Origin: Zarea fungicola
Lineage: Eukaryota > Ascomycota > Sordariomycetes > Hypocreales > Cordycipitaceae
NCBI GenBank assembly: GCA_900169235.1
Contig: FWCC01000110.1
Location: 1 to 64,000, forward strand
Direction: 5' to 3'
DNA length: 64,000 nucleotides
This document shows positions 35,162 through 47,927 of this stretch, in pieces (positions within the stretch are counted from its first letter, which is position 1; each line of letters begins with the position of its first letter). The notes under the pieces are model-generated. The model was given only the letters and a program-made list of their open reading frames with translations, was not told the origin of the DNA and made no database searches. The translations under genes and the position numbers were made by a program.

Positions 35162-35809
35162 TTAGACATTGGAGGCATCCTTGTAGCAGCTCACCTCCCT
35201 AGCAAACTCATGGCTGGCATACGAACCCGGTGGCAAGTCATTCAGCGCTGTGCACTCCGGCAGCAGCGTAATGAGCACACACTCAGACGGTGTTGACGTG
35301 CCAAGTGCCTGGCGACGCAGCACATTAAACTTTTGTCCCCCATAGTACTGCAGTGGCTCCGAGCACGCGAGCCAGTTGGTCGGGTACAGCTGAGGACTGG
35401 CGGCGTGCTCCGGCACATAAATGTCCTCGTCTCCAGGACCTGCATCCAGGCGCACAATCTGGACGTCTGCGTTCTCGGGAGCCGCGTGGAGGGAGAGTCC
35501 AAAGGGAACCAGCGGCGTCGCGCCATCGGATAGGGTGTTCCAGAAGAGGCCGTCGCCGCCGGCGGTGCCATTGACGTAGAAGATGCGGCCCTCGCTGGCG
35601 GAGAAGCCGACGAGGTTGGTGCCGGCACCGTCGTGGATGGAAGTGACAAACTGGCCCTTGACGGGTGAGGTGAGGTCTTTGGATGCGTCCTGCAGCTTAA
35701 CCCGGAGCTTCAGTCCCTTTGAGGAGCTAAGATTGCTACCAGGGTTGGGGCATGATGGGGCCGCGATGGCAAGACTGACCAGGCCGAGGGCAGCATAGGA
35801 TGAGCGCAT
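35162..35809 (-). CDS. Secreted protein of unknown function
   Basis: Single exon, 215 residues from the ATG at 35809. The signal peptide is clear (MRSSYAALGLVSLAIAAPS, cleavage near residue 17-19). The mature part is beta-rich (GLKLRVKLQD, GQFVTSIHDGAGTNLVGFSA, GRIFYVNGT), with five Cys and one N-glycosylation site (NGT). It resembles a group of small secreted ascomycete proteins known only as domains of unknown function. An ATG further upstream at 35887 would put a basic stretch before the signal peptide and is less likely. Confidence 0.82.
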   Translation of the reverse strand: MRSSYAALGLVSLAIAAPSCPNPGSNLSSSKGLKLRVKLQDASKDLTSPVKGQFVTSIHDGAGTNLVGFSASEGRIFYVNGTAGGDGLFWNTLSDGATPLVPFGLSLHAAPENADVQIVRLDAGPGDEDIYVPEHAASPQLYPTNWLACSEPLQYYGGQKFNVLRRQALGTSTPSECVLITLLPECTALNDLPPGSYASHEFAREVSCYKDASNV

Positions 35810-38706
35810 GATTCCTGTAAAAGAGAAGTAATTATGGCGGTTGATTGAGCGGCGGAACGAGTAGGCTTGGGTTTTGAAAAGGTTCAAGGCAACACTTTGC
35901 TCTTACTTGGGGTTGAATTGGTTTTAAACGCATGGCTGGTGTTCCAAGAGTTGGCTGGGAAGTGCTTGCAAGCGGGCGGGCTATAGGGAACCGCATGACG
36001 TCGAACATGGTCAGATCTCGTATCCGACGTCTTAGCGTCATTGAGCCAGACTTTCTTCTTGCCTTCTACTCGTTCATCCCGCATATGCCGACGCCAATAT
36101 ATCCTGTTTACGGCCTGTATTGTATCTAGCTTGTCCGGCGTATTCATATATTTCCTAGAAATTTTCCGCCAGTGGCGTTGGAGCCGTGTATCAAGCATCG
36201 CGTACTCGCGTACTATGAGGGCATTCTCCCCGTCTCTACAACACGTAGCCAGGATCGAGCTAAAAGTTGGGGGTGGCTTGAGTTCTATATGCACTCTACC
36301 CGACTCTCCCTAAGGGATTCATCACCTGATATGTAGCTGATTACAAATATCTCGTATTTGAGAATTACAATATGCATGCTTTGACTGCATGGGCATCCTC
36401 AGACGGTTGCTGCGCAAAAAAGAGATAAATCGGGCACAGCTAGCAGCGTTGCATTGCATCCCACGCTTTGCTCTTCAGAGAAAAGTAGGGAAATGTAGGT
36501 CGGCACAATATGCGTACCCAACGGAACACACTACCATCGTCTGCGACTTTTTTACAGCCCATCAATTAAATAGTTCAACTAGCCAGTAGTCCACCTCGGT
36601 TTTTCTAGCCGAGTTTGTCTCCGTGTCTGGTCCTCCAAAAAGGATTGGTTAACTTGAGCAGTAGACGAGAAAACTGCCACCATGCTCAGCATTGATCGCG
36701 TTAAAAGCAAACTCCTTGCAGCGGAAGAATAATTTCTATACAAGTAGTACTCTTGATGATATGTTTTATTTTTTGCAGTATATATATATTGATTTAAGTT
36801 TGACTGCGTTCACGGCAGAGCTCGACAGCAAAGCTGGGTCTCGTCGTCAACCGTTCATCTCTCCTCCAATTTTCTCAAACTATACATCAACTTGCATTGC
36901 CCTTCATTCTTCTGGTTGAGTTCCCCCTGCTGGTCTCTCTGAAAAACTTTAAGTAACCGCCTCGTTTCCGAGCGCAGCTCCTCATGCTCTCCCCGCCGCA
37001 TCAAATTGTCAGGCAACTCTCCTTTCAGAATTAGCTTTCAGGCGCGTAAGTGGTTTGTACGGTAGTATTTTTCACTCTAATCGATTGGATAGAATGTAAA
37101 TTTACAGTCTACGGCTCAATGAAGCTATAACGTTCAAATTGTTCTCAAAGTGGGATTAAGCATCGTAGCTAAGTCCAAGACCTTTGCTCCAAAACCAGTG
37201 CGTCGGCAACACCCTCTGTTAGCAGCTGAGAGAAAAGTGACGGACAATGTTCTTTAGCGGCTATGCAGTTAGATTGGCGGAATCATAAATGTCTTGAACT
37301 TTCTTTGAAGAGATGGAGGCTATGGCGCGGCGCTTCGGAACTCATAATGGGAGGGATGTATCATTGAATCACCAATCAACTGGCATTAATTGCTGAATGG
37401 TAAAGCTGGCCAGAAAAAAAATAGATTACAATACTTAAATAAGATACCTTTAATTCAAATTAATGAAGAATATCTTTTACTATCATTGAGCACATCCATC
37501 CCTGGCTGTGACTAGGCTTCCTTCGCATTGCATGTCTACCCTATTGCTCTGTCGGCTGCGGTACTTCATTGAGGCGGCGAGCTGTAGGCCAGACTGATGA
37601 ATTGTACACGCCCGCATGTATACAGCTGTTTAATATAAATTTGGAGAGGCTAGTTATTAGTACCTTTCACTGCCACTCCATATGAAGGGCGAAGTAATTA
37701 GCCCCTCAGGCGCCATTCCTGGAGCAGGCAGGACAGTAGCCCGGCAATGGTTCATTATGTGGTGTTTGGCTCAAACTAACTAATACAACGGCAGTACCGG
37801 CGGAATAACGAGTTGGAATGATTCTTGTTGGCACTTTTGCTAGCCTGAATATTTTTCCTCTGGCGCGGAATTGCTGAAACAACGGTACATGGTGGCGGAC
37901 CCTGCGTGCCGGATGTAGTCGTAACAATGCTTCATGACAGAGACTAGTTGCCGAGTTGCCAGATGTGTGAGCTCCATTAATGCACCCTGGCAACAATCCA
38001 ACCTTGTTCGAGCCGCGATGCAGAAAAGTGAATGCGGTAATTACCAAGTCCTGTGCTGAAATACCGATATGCCAAGTACTGTTCACATTCCAGGTCATTA
38101 GAGCGACCTACAGGGATCTGCACTCGGCTGTAAGCTATGTGCCGTTGTCTACATTTCGATGGAACTATTCCTATAAAAATTATAGTCAACTAATTTCAAT
38201 GAATATGGCCGGCATAGTATCCCATGTACGTATTTGTGGAAGGAGGGGCAGAACAAAGAAAGGAAGAGACGCGTACATTGATACAGTCCATATGGTGCTG
38301 CTTAAAGTAGATTCGCAGCCGCTCATTGTATAGACCCTGACATTGAACGAACTACCGAGAGGCAAAGGCTGACAGCATACCGGTCTGATAATAATCAATA
38401 GGAGAGGGCCGGTTTTTGCGATCCTTTATGTTTCATCTATCAAATGGATTCCATTCTTGGCGAAATATTGTCTTGCACCTTGAGAGCAACTCGGCATTCC
38501 ACACCAAATCGTCTAACTTGAACAAGGCAGTCGAGCGAATCCTTTGTCTCAGGTCAACTCGGCTCAGCGCTGGGCGGCATATTTAAAGAACGCTTTGCCG
38601 CAGGTGCAGTGAAATAAAAAATCTTATGCCATTCGCTACAAATATTTGCGCTCAATAAAGAAGAACTCTATCTCAAAAAAAAAAAAAAATACATACACTT
38701 GCAATT
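35810..38706. other. Gene-poor intergenic region
   Basis: About 2.9 kb, AT-rich between 36,700 and 37,500. Several 60-130 codon frames exist but none has a recognisable family, signal peptide or intron pattern. A TATA-like ATATTTAAAG near 38580 probably belongs to the gene at 38707. Confidence 0.4.
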
Positions 38707-39354
38707 ATGAAGGCTACCGCCGCTGTTCTTCTCTCCCTATCCGCCAGCATTGTCGCTGCGCCAGTGGATCCATCACCAAACCCCGATGCTGTCGTCCAAA
38801 CAATGGACGTTTCTACAGGCCCCAATAACACTTCAACCGCCGTGAACGCTGATGGCGGTAGCGAAAACGCTCCAGTATTGGGCGCCGCTGGTAGCGATAC
38901 CGCCGCGGGCGACGTCGTTTCCGCAGACGTAGCGGCCGGCATCAAGTCCGCATTCGCCGTCGCAATGGCCAATAGCAACAGCACAGTGGACGGCATCAAC
39001 GGCACAGTCAACAGCGCAAATGGTGCCTATGCCCCTCAGAGATACACAGACGCTGAACAGGGACTGCTTGACTTTGCCAACGCGGCAACCTTGGGCATTC
39101 TCGGTACCGTCCTCAAGCTTGTTAACGGACTCACTGGCGGTGCCGTCAATTTCGGTCTTAGTGTGGCCAACGGTGTTACCCTCGGGCTGGTGGGCAATCC
39201 GGTAGCTGGTTCGACCGTCAAGATTACCCCCAAGGTTGGTGTACCGGTAAACCAACCCGTCAATGCGGCAGGGCCGAGCGCAGATGCGGTGGCGGAAGCA
39301 CTCTTGCAACAGCTGGGAGTGACGAACGTTGGACCAGTTACTATTAATCACTAG
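38707..39354 (+). CDS. Small secreted, cysteine-free glycoprotein (candidate secreted effector or wall protein)
   Basis: Single exon, 215 residues. The signal peptide is MKATAAVLLSLSASIVAAP. The mature protein contains no Cys, is rich in Ala, Gly, Val, Asn and Ser, and has N-glycosylation sequons (NNTS, NSNST, NGT). The middle (GILGTVLKLVNGLTGGAVNFGLSVANGVTLGLV) is a moderately hydrophobic Gly-rich stretch. No known domain is recognised. The leader has a run of 14 A at 38675-38688, ending 18 bases before the ATG, and a TATA-like element about 125 bp upstream. It stands alone in gene-poor DNA. Confidence 0.75.
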   Translation: MKATAAVLLSLSASIVAAPVDPSPNPDAVVQTMDVSTGPNNTSTAVNADGGSENAPVLGAAGSDTAAGDVVSADVAAGIKSAFAVAMANSNSTVDGINGTVNSANGAYAPQRYTDAEQGLLDFANAATLGILGTVLKLVNGLTGGAVNFGLSVANGVTLGLVGNPVAGSTVKITPKVGVPVNQPVNAAGPSADAVAEALLQQLGVTNVGPVTINH

Positions 39355-42300
39355 ACTTCTGGTGACTTGAATTCACGGCTGGCAACATTACGTTTTAGAC
39401 TTTATCAGTATAATAAATGGAGGTGAATTTCACGGTGCAAAAATATATTTCTCAAGCACATTTGAAGCCGTCTCTGCTCCTCTATCTATAGTGCAACTGC
39501 CTGGTGACTATGAACGCGTGAAGGACAACTAGGTTATATATTGCACCCGTCAATTTAAAGAATAAATGTTTCCAGTTGATTGGCTTTCGATGAATCTCTT
39601 AGACATGCTTTTTCTTCCATGGTTCCATCGATGTGATGATGCGGGTTTCCAGTGAGGTGGGCACTGGCATATGGAGTGCTTATATACAAATGTCCAACAA
39701 ATGGGGATTCGACAAGTGTTTATGAACATATTTGTGTGGAGAGAACGTTTAGAGTATCAAAACCACTGCAACGTCTGATCTAGGAGAAGGAATACATAGC
39801 GTTCCGATGAAGGGAGCAAGAGCGAGAAGAAGAACGAGTGCTAGCACAGACAGAGCAAGATTAAGCATTGCTCTACGACAGCAATGAAAGAAACGCGGCC
39901 CCGAACCCACTAGTTATAATGAGTACAGTACTCTCACTACAGTTCTAAAAGTAATTGTATCTGAATCAGCGCTCGCTATAGCGTCAATTTCTAATCTTTT
40001 GCTGGTTGACGTGACGGAACAGGTAATCGTTACAGTTACAAGAGCCGGAACCGACTCGTCACGTCGACTCGAAGCACTAAAACGTTTAAATTCAAGTCAG
40101 ACGCGCGCCAGGACTTACAGTTTCAATTAATTCTCGCTTCACACGTTAGAATTAAGATGTATTGATTCCAAGATGCTCGATTCAATAACCCCTGCTGTTG
40201 GATACAGGATTAAGTTGGCATAGTTAATGGATTGGCGCATCTACGGTAGAGATGGGAAGAGCAATTTGTCCTTTCTTCAACATTCGAACACTGCCTTCGC
40301 GGCACAACTAAGACAGATGATATTTATTAACGCCTCTCTCTATATATTTATTTAGTGTATTATTATGGTTAGCTGCGCCTAATACTATTCACTATTTCTG
40401 TCTTGCTATTGTGCTGTTGCCAACGGAGCTTTTAGCACAGCTAAAGAGACGCTTGCGCTGCCTTAGTTACTTGTTAGCACAAAAAGAGATACCCGACGGG
40501 GTGAGAAAACTTGGCCCTCACATCCAGCTGGTAGAAAAGGGATAGCGAAGCGAAATAACCCTTGTAGATAGCTGGCTACATTGCATAAAGCGGCAACTCC
40601 GAAATTAGCCGTTCCGAAATTGGGCTTTCCAAGCCGGGTTCCCCGAAGCTCTTGCTAGCGGTTAATATGCCCAGAGTTCGTGTCGTAGACTAATTGTTTT
40701 AGCCGTCGGTAGGCTTAATCTCCGGGTTTTAGCGCGTAATGTCTGAAACAGGCAAATCGTGTATCTAAACATTAATACGCTAGTCGTGTTCGTGTCGAAA
40801 GGCATATTACATACAGTTGACTCGAAGAGAGGCCTTGTACAGAGTTTAGTATACTCTGTAGCTGGAGGCATATATGCATGGGATATGCCAAGAATGCAGT
40901 ACGACATATGGAGTAAACTGCCGAAGCCTGTCGAAGTGGGTTAAGACACGTGTATGGAGTACATGGCGCCTGGTAGGTTAGTGCGCTGCAAGGTATGCTT
41001 ATTTAATTTCTGTCAATGTTCAATTGATGGCTTTGTTGTCATTTGCCCATATGCCCTTAATTCCTTTTGGTTACACGAGGTGGTGGTACTTGAACCGTCC
41101 CGTTGAATGCCTGTCTGGCCTGCAGAGTATCACGACATAGCCATAGGCGACCAGATCCTGTGAAAATGTTATTGCAGCCACAGATATAGTAAGTCCAAAC
41201 ATACAAGTCCTTTACTTTGTATCTTGTGGATCCCATGCCCCAGCAGGCTACATAGCCCGGACAGCAAGACAAGTGGCTGGCGCTGGCAAATAACCCTGCC
41301 TCACTGTACCATTTCCCAATCCACAATCCAAGAATTAACACGAGCAAGTACCTTGGTTGACACATAAGAAGCTTTCTCCAGTCCAAGGCGCGTATTGAAG
41401 TTGCCTGGCGTAGAGTTTCACGAGCTAAAGACATGGCCAAGATGGTATAATTAGGCTTGTTTGTGGCTTGGCATCTACTTACAATGCATAGTAGGATTAC
41501 GTCAACGACTCTAATGCTGCAATACCCGTACATATAAATGCTATTTCAACAGGGGCAATTCTAGCCGCAATAAAACGCGTAATATTAGTCTGTATAGCTT
41601 CCAACTTGTAGCTATCACAAATACGTGGCAAAAACTAGTACAAGTAAAGCTCATTGATCACAAAACATGGTAAAGATCATGCCTTTTCCGCCTTTTCTAT
41701 CGATACCTTTAGTCTATTTATTGGGTATCAAGCTGTTGAAACTCTTCTCGCCGGCGACATGCAAGCGGAGTTGATGTAAATCTGGATCGACAAAAATCTT
41801 GTATAACATACAACGGGACAAAGGTTTGATTTTACGGTGTGTTTAATGCGAAAAAAGCCAGGTAAAGCTGCTTTGACGTCAAGACTCGTGCCTCTATGCA
41901 ATGATGATGCAGCAAGCCATGAGATTCCGTGATTTCTAGCTACGACTTGTTGGCGGTCAATCGGGCCGTTATCCTAACTGGTCGCATGGCCACCGTAGCG
42001 TGTCGCACTTGACTACTCGGTACCAGGTCTTGCTGGGTGGCGCCTCTCTTTGCCTTTCTCCCTGCTATTAATTGCCCGTGTAACGCATGAGGGCCATGGT
42101 TGACACCAGGACGGTAACCAGACGGTAATCAGACGAGAATCATTCTGTGTTTACATCATAATCGGACTCCTCTGTCAGTACATGCACCTCAAAGGCTGAA
42201 GATGGATCTCTATACTTGCAGCTGAAATGGAATCACAACATAGATACGCAGAAATAGCGTTTCTAACCCGAGACTTTGTGGCGTTGAAAGCTTTGTTATC

Positions 42301-45300
42301 GGCATGAATGGGGGCGTGTAAATTCATGACCTTCATGGCGGGCATGTCACCACAGCTCAGCAAATAACGACCCAAGGCTCCGATTGTTTTGTTTATGCTT
42401 TTGGTGGCATGGAAGAAACCTGTCGCAGTGCTCGAAGGCTAGTCAGCCGAAGCTTGTAGGTCACGTACTATTACGGCACATACTCATTATTCGCTTCAGC
42501 GACTCAACTATGGCTTGGTTTGACAATAGCATTCCGTCAGAAGAATTACCACTTACGCTTCTCAATTGGTAAATACCAGTCTATGAAGATCCGTTCCCTT
42601 TCTTCATTCTAATCACCCATTCGTCCTTCGGTGTGGACTTTTACCGCTTGCGTGTCGGCATAACTAGATGTTTGGTGGAAATTCCCTCGCACCTATCGGT
42701 TCCTCCTGATGTTGCTTTACAGAAGGCAAGAATCAGCTACTTGAAACGCATATTATTACTTGGCAAACGGCATTTACGATTCCTAGTAGCAAGAATTCTA
42801 CGCAATGTTGTCAGCGTTGAATTTCTTGTATCAGCAAAAGAACCTCGGCTCGGGGCAAAATTCCGCATCATGCTCAAACAAAAAGTGCGCCCACGCTATG
42901 ACGCACGACTGCCCACACCTCGCTGATTCTAACGGTATCCTCTGCACAGCCTGCTGTCGCACAGGCGAGTGGACAGCCGTGTGTGGGATCAGCTAGCGCT
43001 CGACACCGAGGAGACCCTCGCAATGATGCAGGCATGGAAGCCGTAGGGAAATGGCTTTTCAAGGGAGAAACATTGAGTACAAAATAGAGAGTTGTCTAAG
43101 GGGCATGTGGTACTTCAGGAGCTTTCAAATTGCGGTGTGGTCATGGAAACGACGCAGATACCAGCAGCTCAAACCTCGATTGGCAATCCTGTTATTGAAG
43201 TTGCGGCCAGTAGCAATAAGGCACCGGACGTTAATTGCAACAGCTGCTAGGAATCAAAGTTCCTTTACTGGCACAGCATTAGCCTGTGAATAGGACGTAT
43301 CACTCTAATAAAGAAACGAGATTTGTATTTGCAATCTATTAAAACTTCCACAGTGCGTAACTTGCCCCAAAATTTGCATCCTTTAACAGGTAAATATCTG
43401 CGCTGCATAGCAACCATCACTGTAGCAGCGACCAGTCTACTGGATGTTGCTAGCTATCCGTACTCTTATTTCGGACCTGAGGATGGAGACTCGGAGGGAA
43501 TGGATAGACACTGAGAAGCCGTAACTAGCTAGCCAACCTTGGTAGCTGATCCTTGCACTCCCACTTCTCAAAGCTTGATAAGCCATACGGCAGCCTTTCT
43601 TGAACAAGCCCAGCCACGCGTCAGGAGTCTTGCCAGATTCCTTGGCATTGACTGACTCAATCTTGTCAGTTATCGCCCAGCTGAATCAAATCTGACAGCG
43701 CAGGTCCACTTTTGGCTATGGTCTAACTGTCCAACCGTCCAATTGTCCAATTGTCCAACCGTTAAACGAAGTAGAACCAAGGTAATCAAACGCTCTTACA
43801 GGGCGCGAGTGACAAGACAAAGTTTTTTATGGCGCCGGAAGCAATTTGCTCCGCACTAGACGAGATTCACATGTAGGAAACACGGTGCTGGGTTTAGTGA
43901 GAGCCAAGAAGGAGCAATTGTGGGTGGATCATTTTAGGACTTCCGCAAGGAAGCAAACGGACCGGCAACTATGCAGCCACCACCGTTAGGTTAATGAAGG
44001 GTAGGGACCGGATACTCCGTCGAGGGCGAATGAAAACACCGCGTTAGCCGCAATAGTGTGAGGGCCATGCAGTGCTTTTATTTACAATATGCGCAGGTAG
44101 ATCCTATGTAGGTTGTAGGAGTATCGCTGGCTTCTCCTATCGAGATCGAACCCAGCTCAGAGTCTTTGAGCCGAACTATCAGGCATCGGCGATTTCTTCG
44201 CCGGTGCCGTGGCAAATAATAGATGGCGCGTAAACGCCATAATTACTATCCACATTGGGTAAAGTGAGCACACCGGTTTCCCCTCAATGGCCGACTGGGA
44301 AAAAACAGTGTCAGAACAGGCAGCAGCTTCGGGCGAAAGCTCCTGCGAGCATATCCGACCGGTTGTCGTCTTGACTGGGAAGATTTGGCTGGATGGGGTG
44401 CGGCGGCTTACCGGAGTCTTGGAACCGGGATTAGTTGCTAACTAGTTAGAGTTTGTCAGGCTACTGGTGCACTGCTCATTTGTGGTGGGTTTTGGCCGAT
44501 CTCATTTCTTTCATGGCGTCTCGGTGGCGTCAACTATTTCACGAATCGTGTGTGATTCTGAATTTTAACTACAAACACTCCTGTGAAGCTTCTATTGACC
44601 ATGGTAACCGTTGCAGAGGCATTGGAGGTATGGAGGCACCCAAGTGGTCAAGACATAAGCGACCAGGTACTTGACATACAAGTATCGTGTTGATTCCTCG
44701 CGAAAAAGAAGCATACAGCGGAGCTCGGTAATGAGTCGAATTCGCAAGGTGTCCCATCTATTGTGGTGCACCAAAACAGATGATGATCGACTCTCACCTT
44801 AGCTACATACAATCAAGAAGTAATAAGAATCTCACGATCGTGAAAAGATTTCTGACCTAAAACAACCTTTAGTACCATGATAAAGAATAATATAGAAATA
44901 CATTAAAAATAAAAATAATATAGTGAAGCATCCTTTTTGCTTCTTATATTTATACTACTTGACTGATACTTGACCTACACTACCTGATGACCCGGGTTAT
45001 GAACTTGATAACCTGGTCATAGACACTAGCACGTACATGACATGCTCCAAAACTTACCCAACTTGTCCGAATGGGAGCCGAAAAACCTTTACTGCGGTTC
45101 AAAATGTCTGCTCTGTAAGAAGCGGCACTGTTTTGGCAACGACATGCCATCTTACCATGTATGTACTGGGAGGTTGTGACAACTATGCATAACTGCTACG
45201 CCAACTAGTAAAAGATTGGCATTAACACTAGTAAGAGCATTAACTGGATAGATAACTACTGCTTATAGATGTATTTCGTTGCAGGGGTGACGTGACGGTG

Positions 45301-45991
45301 GATATCTGCGGGTAACTGAGGGTTCGGGATGCGGCTCAAGGTGTTGATGGCTGCGCTAACAGAAAACAGGAGATGTCCAGGTCAAGTCAAGTGGACACCG
45401 AACATGGCGGACATTCAAAAACAGCGGCCATGTTTTCTGATACCCGCTTGCTTGACGGTGTGGCTGGACCTGTGCTGCTTCAAAGAAAGAGTGGGTGGTG
45501 TGCGGAGCACAGTACTTGAATTCGCTAATAAAATACGTGGATAAAAGAGCAAATCCATCGCAGTTTTCCGTAGACACTCGTACTATCAGGCCCAAGAACC
45601 CTCTAGGCTATCTGCTAGTAATCAATAAGGTGCTCATTAGAAGTAACGAGCTGCTGCTCTTACTGTAACGACAGCAAACAGCGTCGTGACTAATCCGACT
45701 GTTCTTGTCAATATATGCAGTAAAAGGCAAGTGAATGATTATTAATCTTCTTGATCTAGTTCTGGATGAGCCACTGATATTGATGAACTTCCAGCCGCCA
45801 AAAGCGGCGACTTTGTCACATGTCACAAGTATTTGGGTCGGTGGTGATCAGCAAGCACCAACTGTTACCAGTACCTATTTTCCTTTTGCCAAAATTATCT
45901 GTGCTTCTGTTTTGTGTCGGGATCTGAGGACGCAGCCGCCGGTGGCCAACTACCTGAGCACTCCCCCGCCAAAAGCGCGATTATGAGCGGC
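39355..45991. other. 6.6-kb gene desert
   Basis: I found no supportable gene. Composition is patchy, with an AT-rich patch near 44,860-44,950. The longest open frame (minus strand, 41057-41533) has a hydrophobic segment and several Cys but no known family or good start context, so I do not call it. GAGTACAGTACTC, a 13-base near-palindrome, lies at about 39,929-39,941. No transposase or reverse transcriptase motif was recognised. Confidence 0.45.
43729..43760. repeat. Four tandem copies of GTCCAAYY
   Basis: The 8-base unit appears as GTCCAACC, GTCCAATT, GTCCAATT, GTCCAACC. Confidence 0.8.
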
Positions 45992-47053
45992 CTACAGGAT
46001 GCAAGTGTCCAGTACATGACACATTGCGAATGCTTGAGTTAAAACAATGGTTTGCATGTACATGGCACACAAGATCAAGACGTGAAATATCTGATGAGAG
46101 CTACCCCAGATGTCGAATTTACCAGGAGCGAAACGCTCCGGAATTCGGAACTGTAACGAACGAATTAGATGCTTTTTCTCTCTCATGCGTGTAGGCTAGC
46201 TCATTCATACCGCATAAAAACAAGCACCAATGCCATAGAAAGCAAGTTCGATCAGATACCATTTTATTCCTGAATGATTAAGCATGTGTCCAAGTCCATA
46301 TAGCTGTACGCCATGTAGCATCGGGACGAACGATGTGGCACCCAACGCAACATAGGATCCCACTCTCCGCTTCCGCCAGCGCAGTGTTCTGAAGCCGGGG
46401 TTACAGATTAGAAGAGCCGTTGAAAGTCTGACAGTATGACCTAGATGCACTTCCTTGGTTAGCGTCTTGCCTCGACAAATCCTGCCCCCTCTCCGACAAG
46501 AGTACTGGCTATTGGAACGACTGACGATTGTCCAGTGGAACCTTTGCAAATCAGGTCTGCAGAAGAAAATGTAATAAATTCCCGGAATAACTGTTCCCAC
46601 AGTTGCCACAACAATGCCAAGCAGGTCCATCCGATGCCAGAACTGCTCCACATGACGAGAATGCGGTCCAACCAGATGGTACACAGCGCTACAAAGCAAG
46701 CAAGACTCAGCACAAAAGAAGAATATTGAAAACATGACATAGTCTGTCGCTGAAACACTGGCGAATTGAGGTTGCGAGAGGGCCAATGTGGTCGTGGTCG
46801 CAACGGGGAGCACGGCAATTGCGCCGACCAAGTGGGTGTACACGTTCCAAGTCTCGTTGTGCAGGAACGTCAGGCTGGCGAGGATCTCGAGATAATCAGC
46901 ATTTTCTTTGCGATAGCCACTGAGAATGTATTGGTTGTCCTGCTGCCATTTGGCAACCTCATCCCGTGTCACTGTGGACAACCCTGCAGGCGGCTCCATC
47001 GCGATTGTTTCCGGCTGCTGCGTGCGCCGTTTCTTGATTTCCCGATCAGACAT
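45992..47053 (-). CDS. PAQR (adiponectin receptor/Izh-like) seven-helix membrane protein
   Basis: Two exons, 46211-47053 and 45992-46150, giving 333 residues. PAQR proteins are seven-helix, zinc-containing membrane proteins linked to ceramide, lipid and zinc homeostasis; fungal members include Izh1-4. Family segments present are [64 protein letters not shown], and, after the splice, [23 protein letters not shown] with the two zinc-site His. Between HWTIV and [11 protein letters not shown] there are about 40 hydrophilic residues where a membrane helix is expected. They may be an unspliced or insertion segment, although the frame stays open. Shortened motifs quoted here are contiguous in the protein. 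Confidence 0.85.
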
Positions 47054-47927
47054 TATATTCTTCTGGAAACTCTGTCGGGCAGTAGACGAAATTCGGGTGT
47101 TTTAGTGATGCAAGCGAGTTCAATGTCGCGCGAGTTTCTGGTTTGTCCGAGGAACCGCTTGGTCTGGGGCAATCTGGAGTTTCGTCGCTGGCAAGTTCTC
47201 GACAGCTGGTGAAATTACAACGCCCTATTTTTAAAACCCGACAAGGGTTTAAAGACCATTTGAGGTTTAATGGCCAGTATTAGAAGTTTCAAAGAGCTTT
47301 CTATTCTCTGTTGATTATACAAGCGTCTGGGCAAGTCGAGCCGTGCCACATGTGAGCCCCGCAGATGCATGAGCAAACATCAAACTACGCGAGCACAACA
47401 TACCACACCTTGCGGCATTGTTCCTTTTGGAGAATGTTAGTCATTAGCTTCAAAGCAATTGAGAAACAAGTTTAGCCGCTGTTTCTCTGAAAATTTATAT
47501 AAAAGTAAAAGTCCACAACATCAGATTAACAAGCCACCGCAAAAACGAATATTGCTCATTTGTGATGGGTAGAGGCAAAAAAAAAAGGCGCTACTCAGAG
47601 CCTGTTGTATCAACATAGAGATTCATTATCCTTTGCTTAAATTACTATGGGCGCGGGTAAGCAGGCTTCAAGATAGTCGAGCATGAAATGAGCTGGGAGC
47701 TCTAGATCAAGGCCATTTGTCGACGCAGTTTCTGGTAGGTCATCATTCAAGTATAGAGAGGGCTCTTTCAAGCCTCCAACGTGGCTGCATTTATACGCTA
47801 CTGCATCATGAAACATTAAATGTAGCCAAAGGTTTGTTTCTCAATCTACCCAATAGGATGGCATCGCAATTGATCCACAGAGTAGGTCAAAAAACATGAG
47901 TCAGGCAAAACTTCAGACTCCCTCTCA
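47054..47927. other. Intergenic region with an orphan TATA-like promoter
   Basis: TTATATAAAAG occurs near 47494-47504, but the next ATG (47565) opens only 17 codons. No other gene is visible. Confidence 0.35.

Noticed and set aside
34801..35202. 133-codon plus-strand frame
   Set aside because: AT-rich, low complexity; its end overlaps the secreted-protein gene on the other strand.
41057..41533. 158-codon minus-strand frame with hydrophobic segment and Cys
   Set aside because: No family, poor start context, no supporting introns. Frames of this size occur by chance in 6.6 kb; kept only as a note in the gene-desert entry.
44130..44170. Possible tRNA B-box (GGTTCGATCTC on the minus strand)
   Set aside because: No T-arm pairing, no A box and no acceptor stem.
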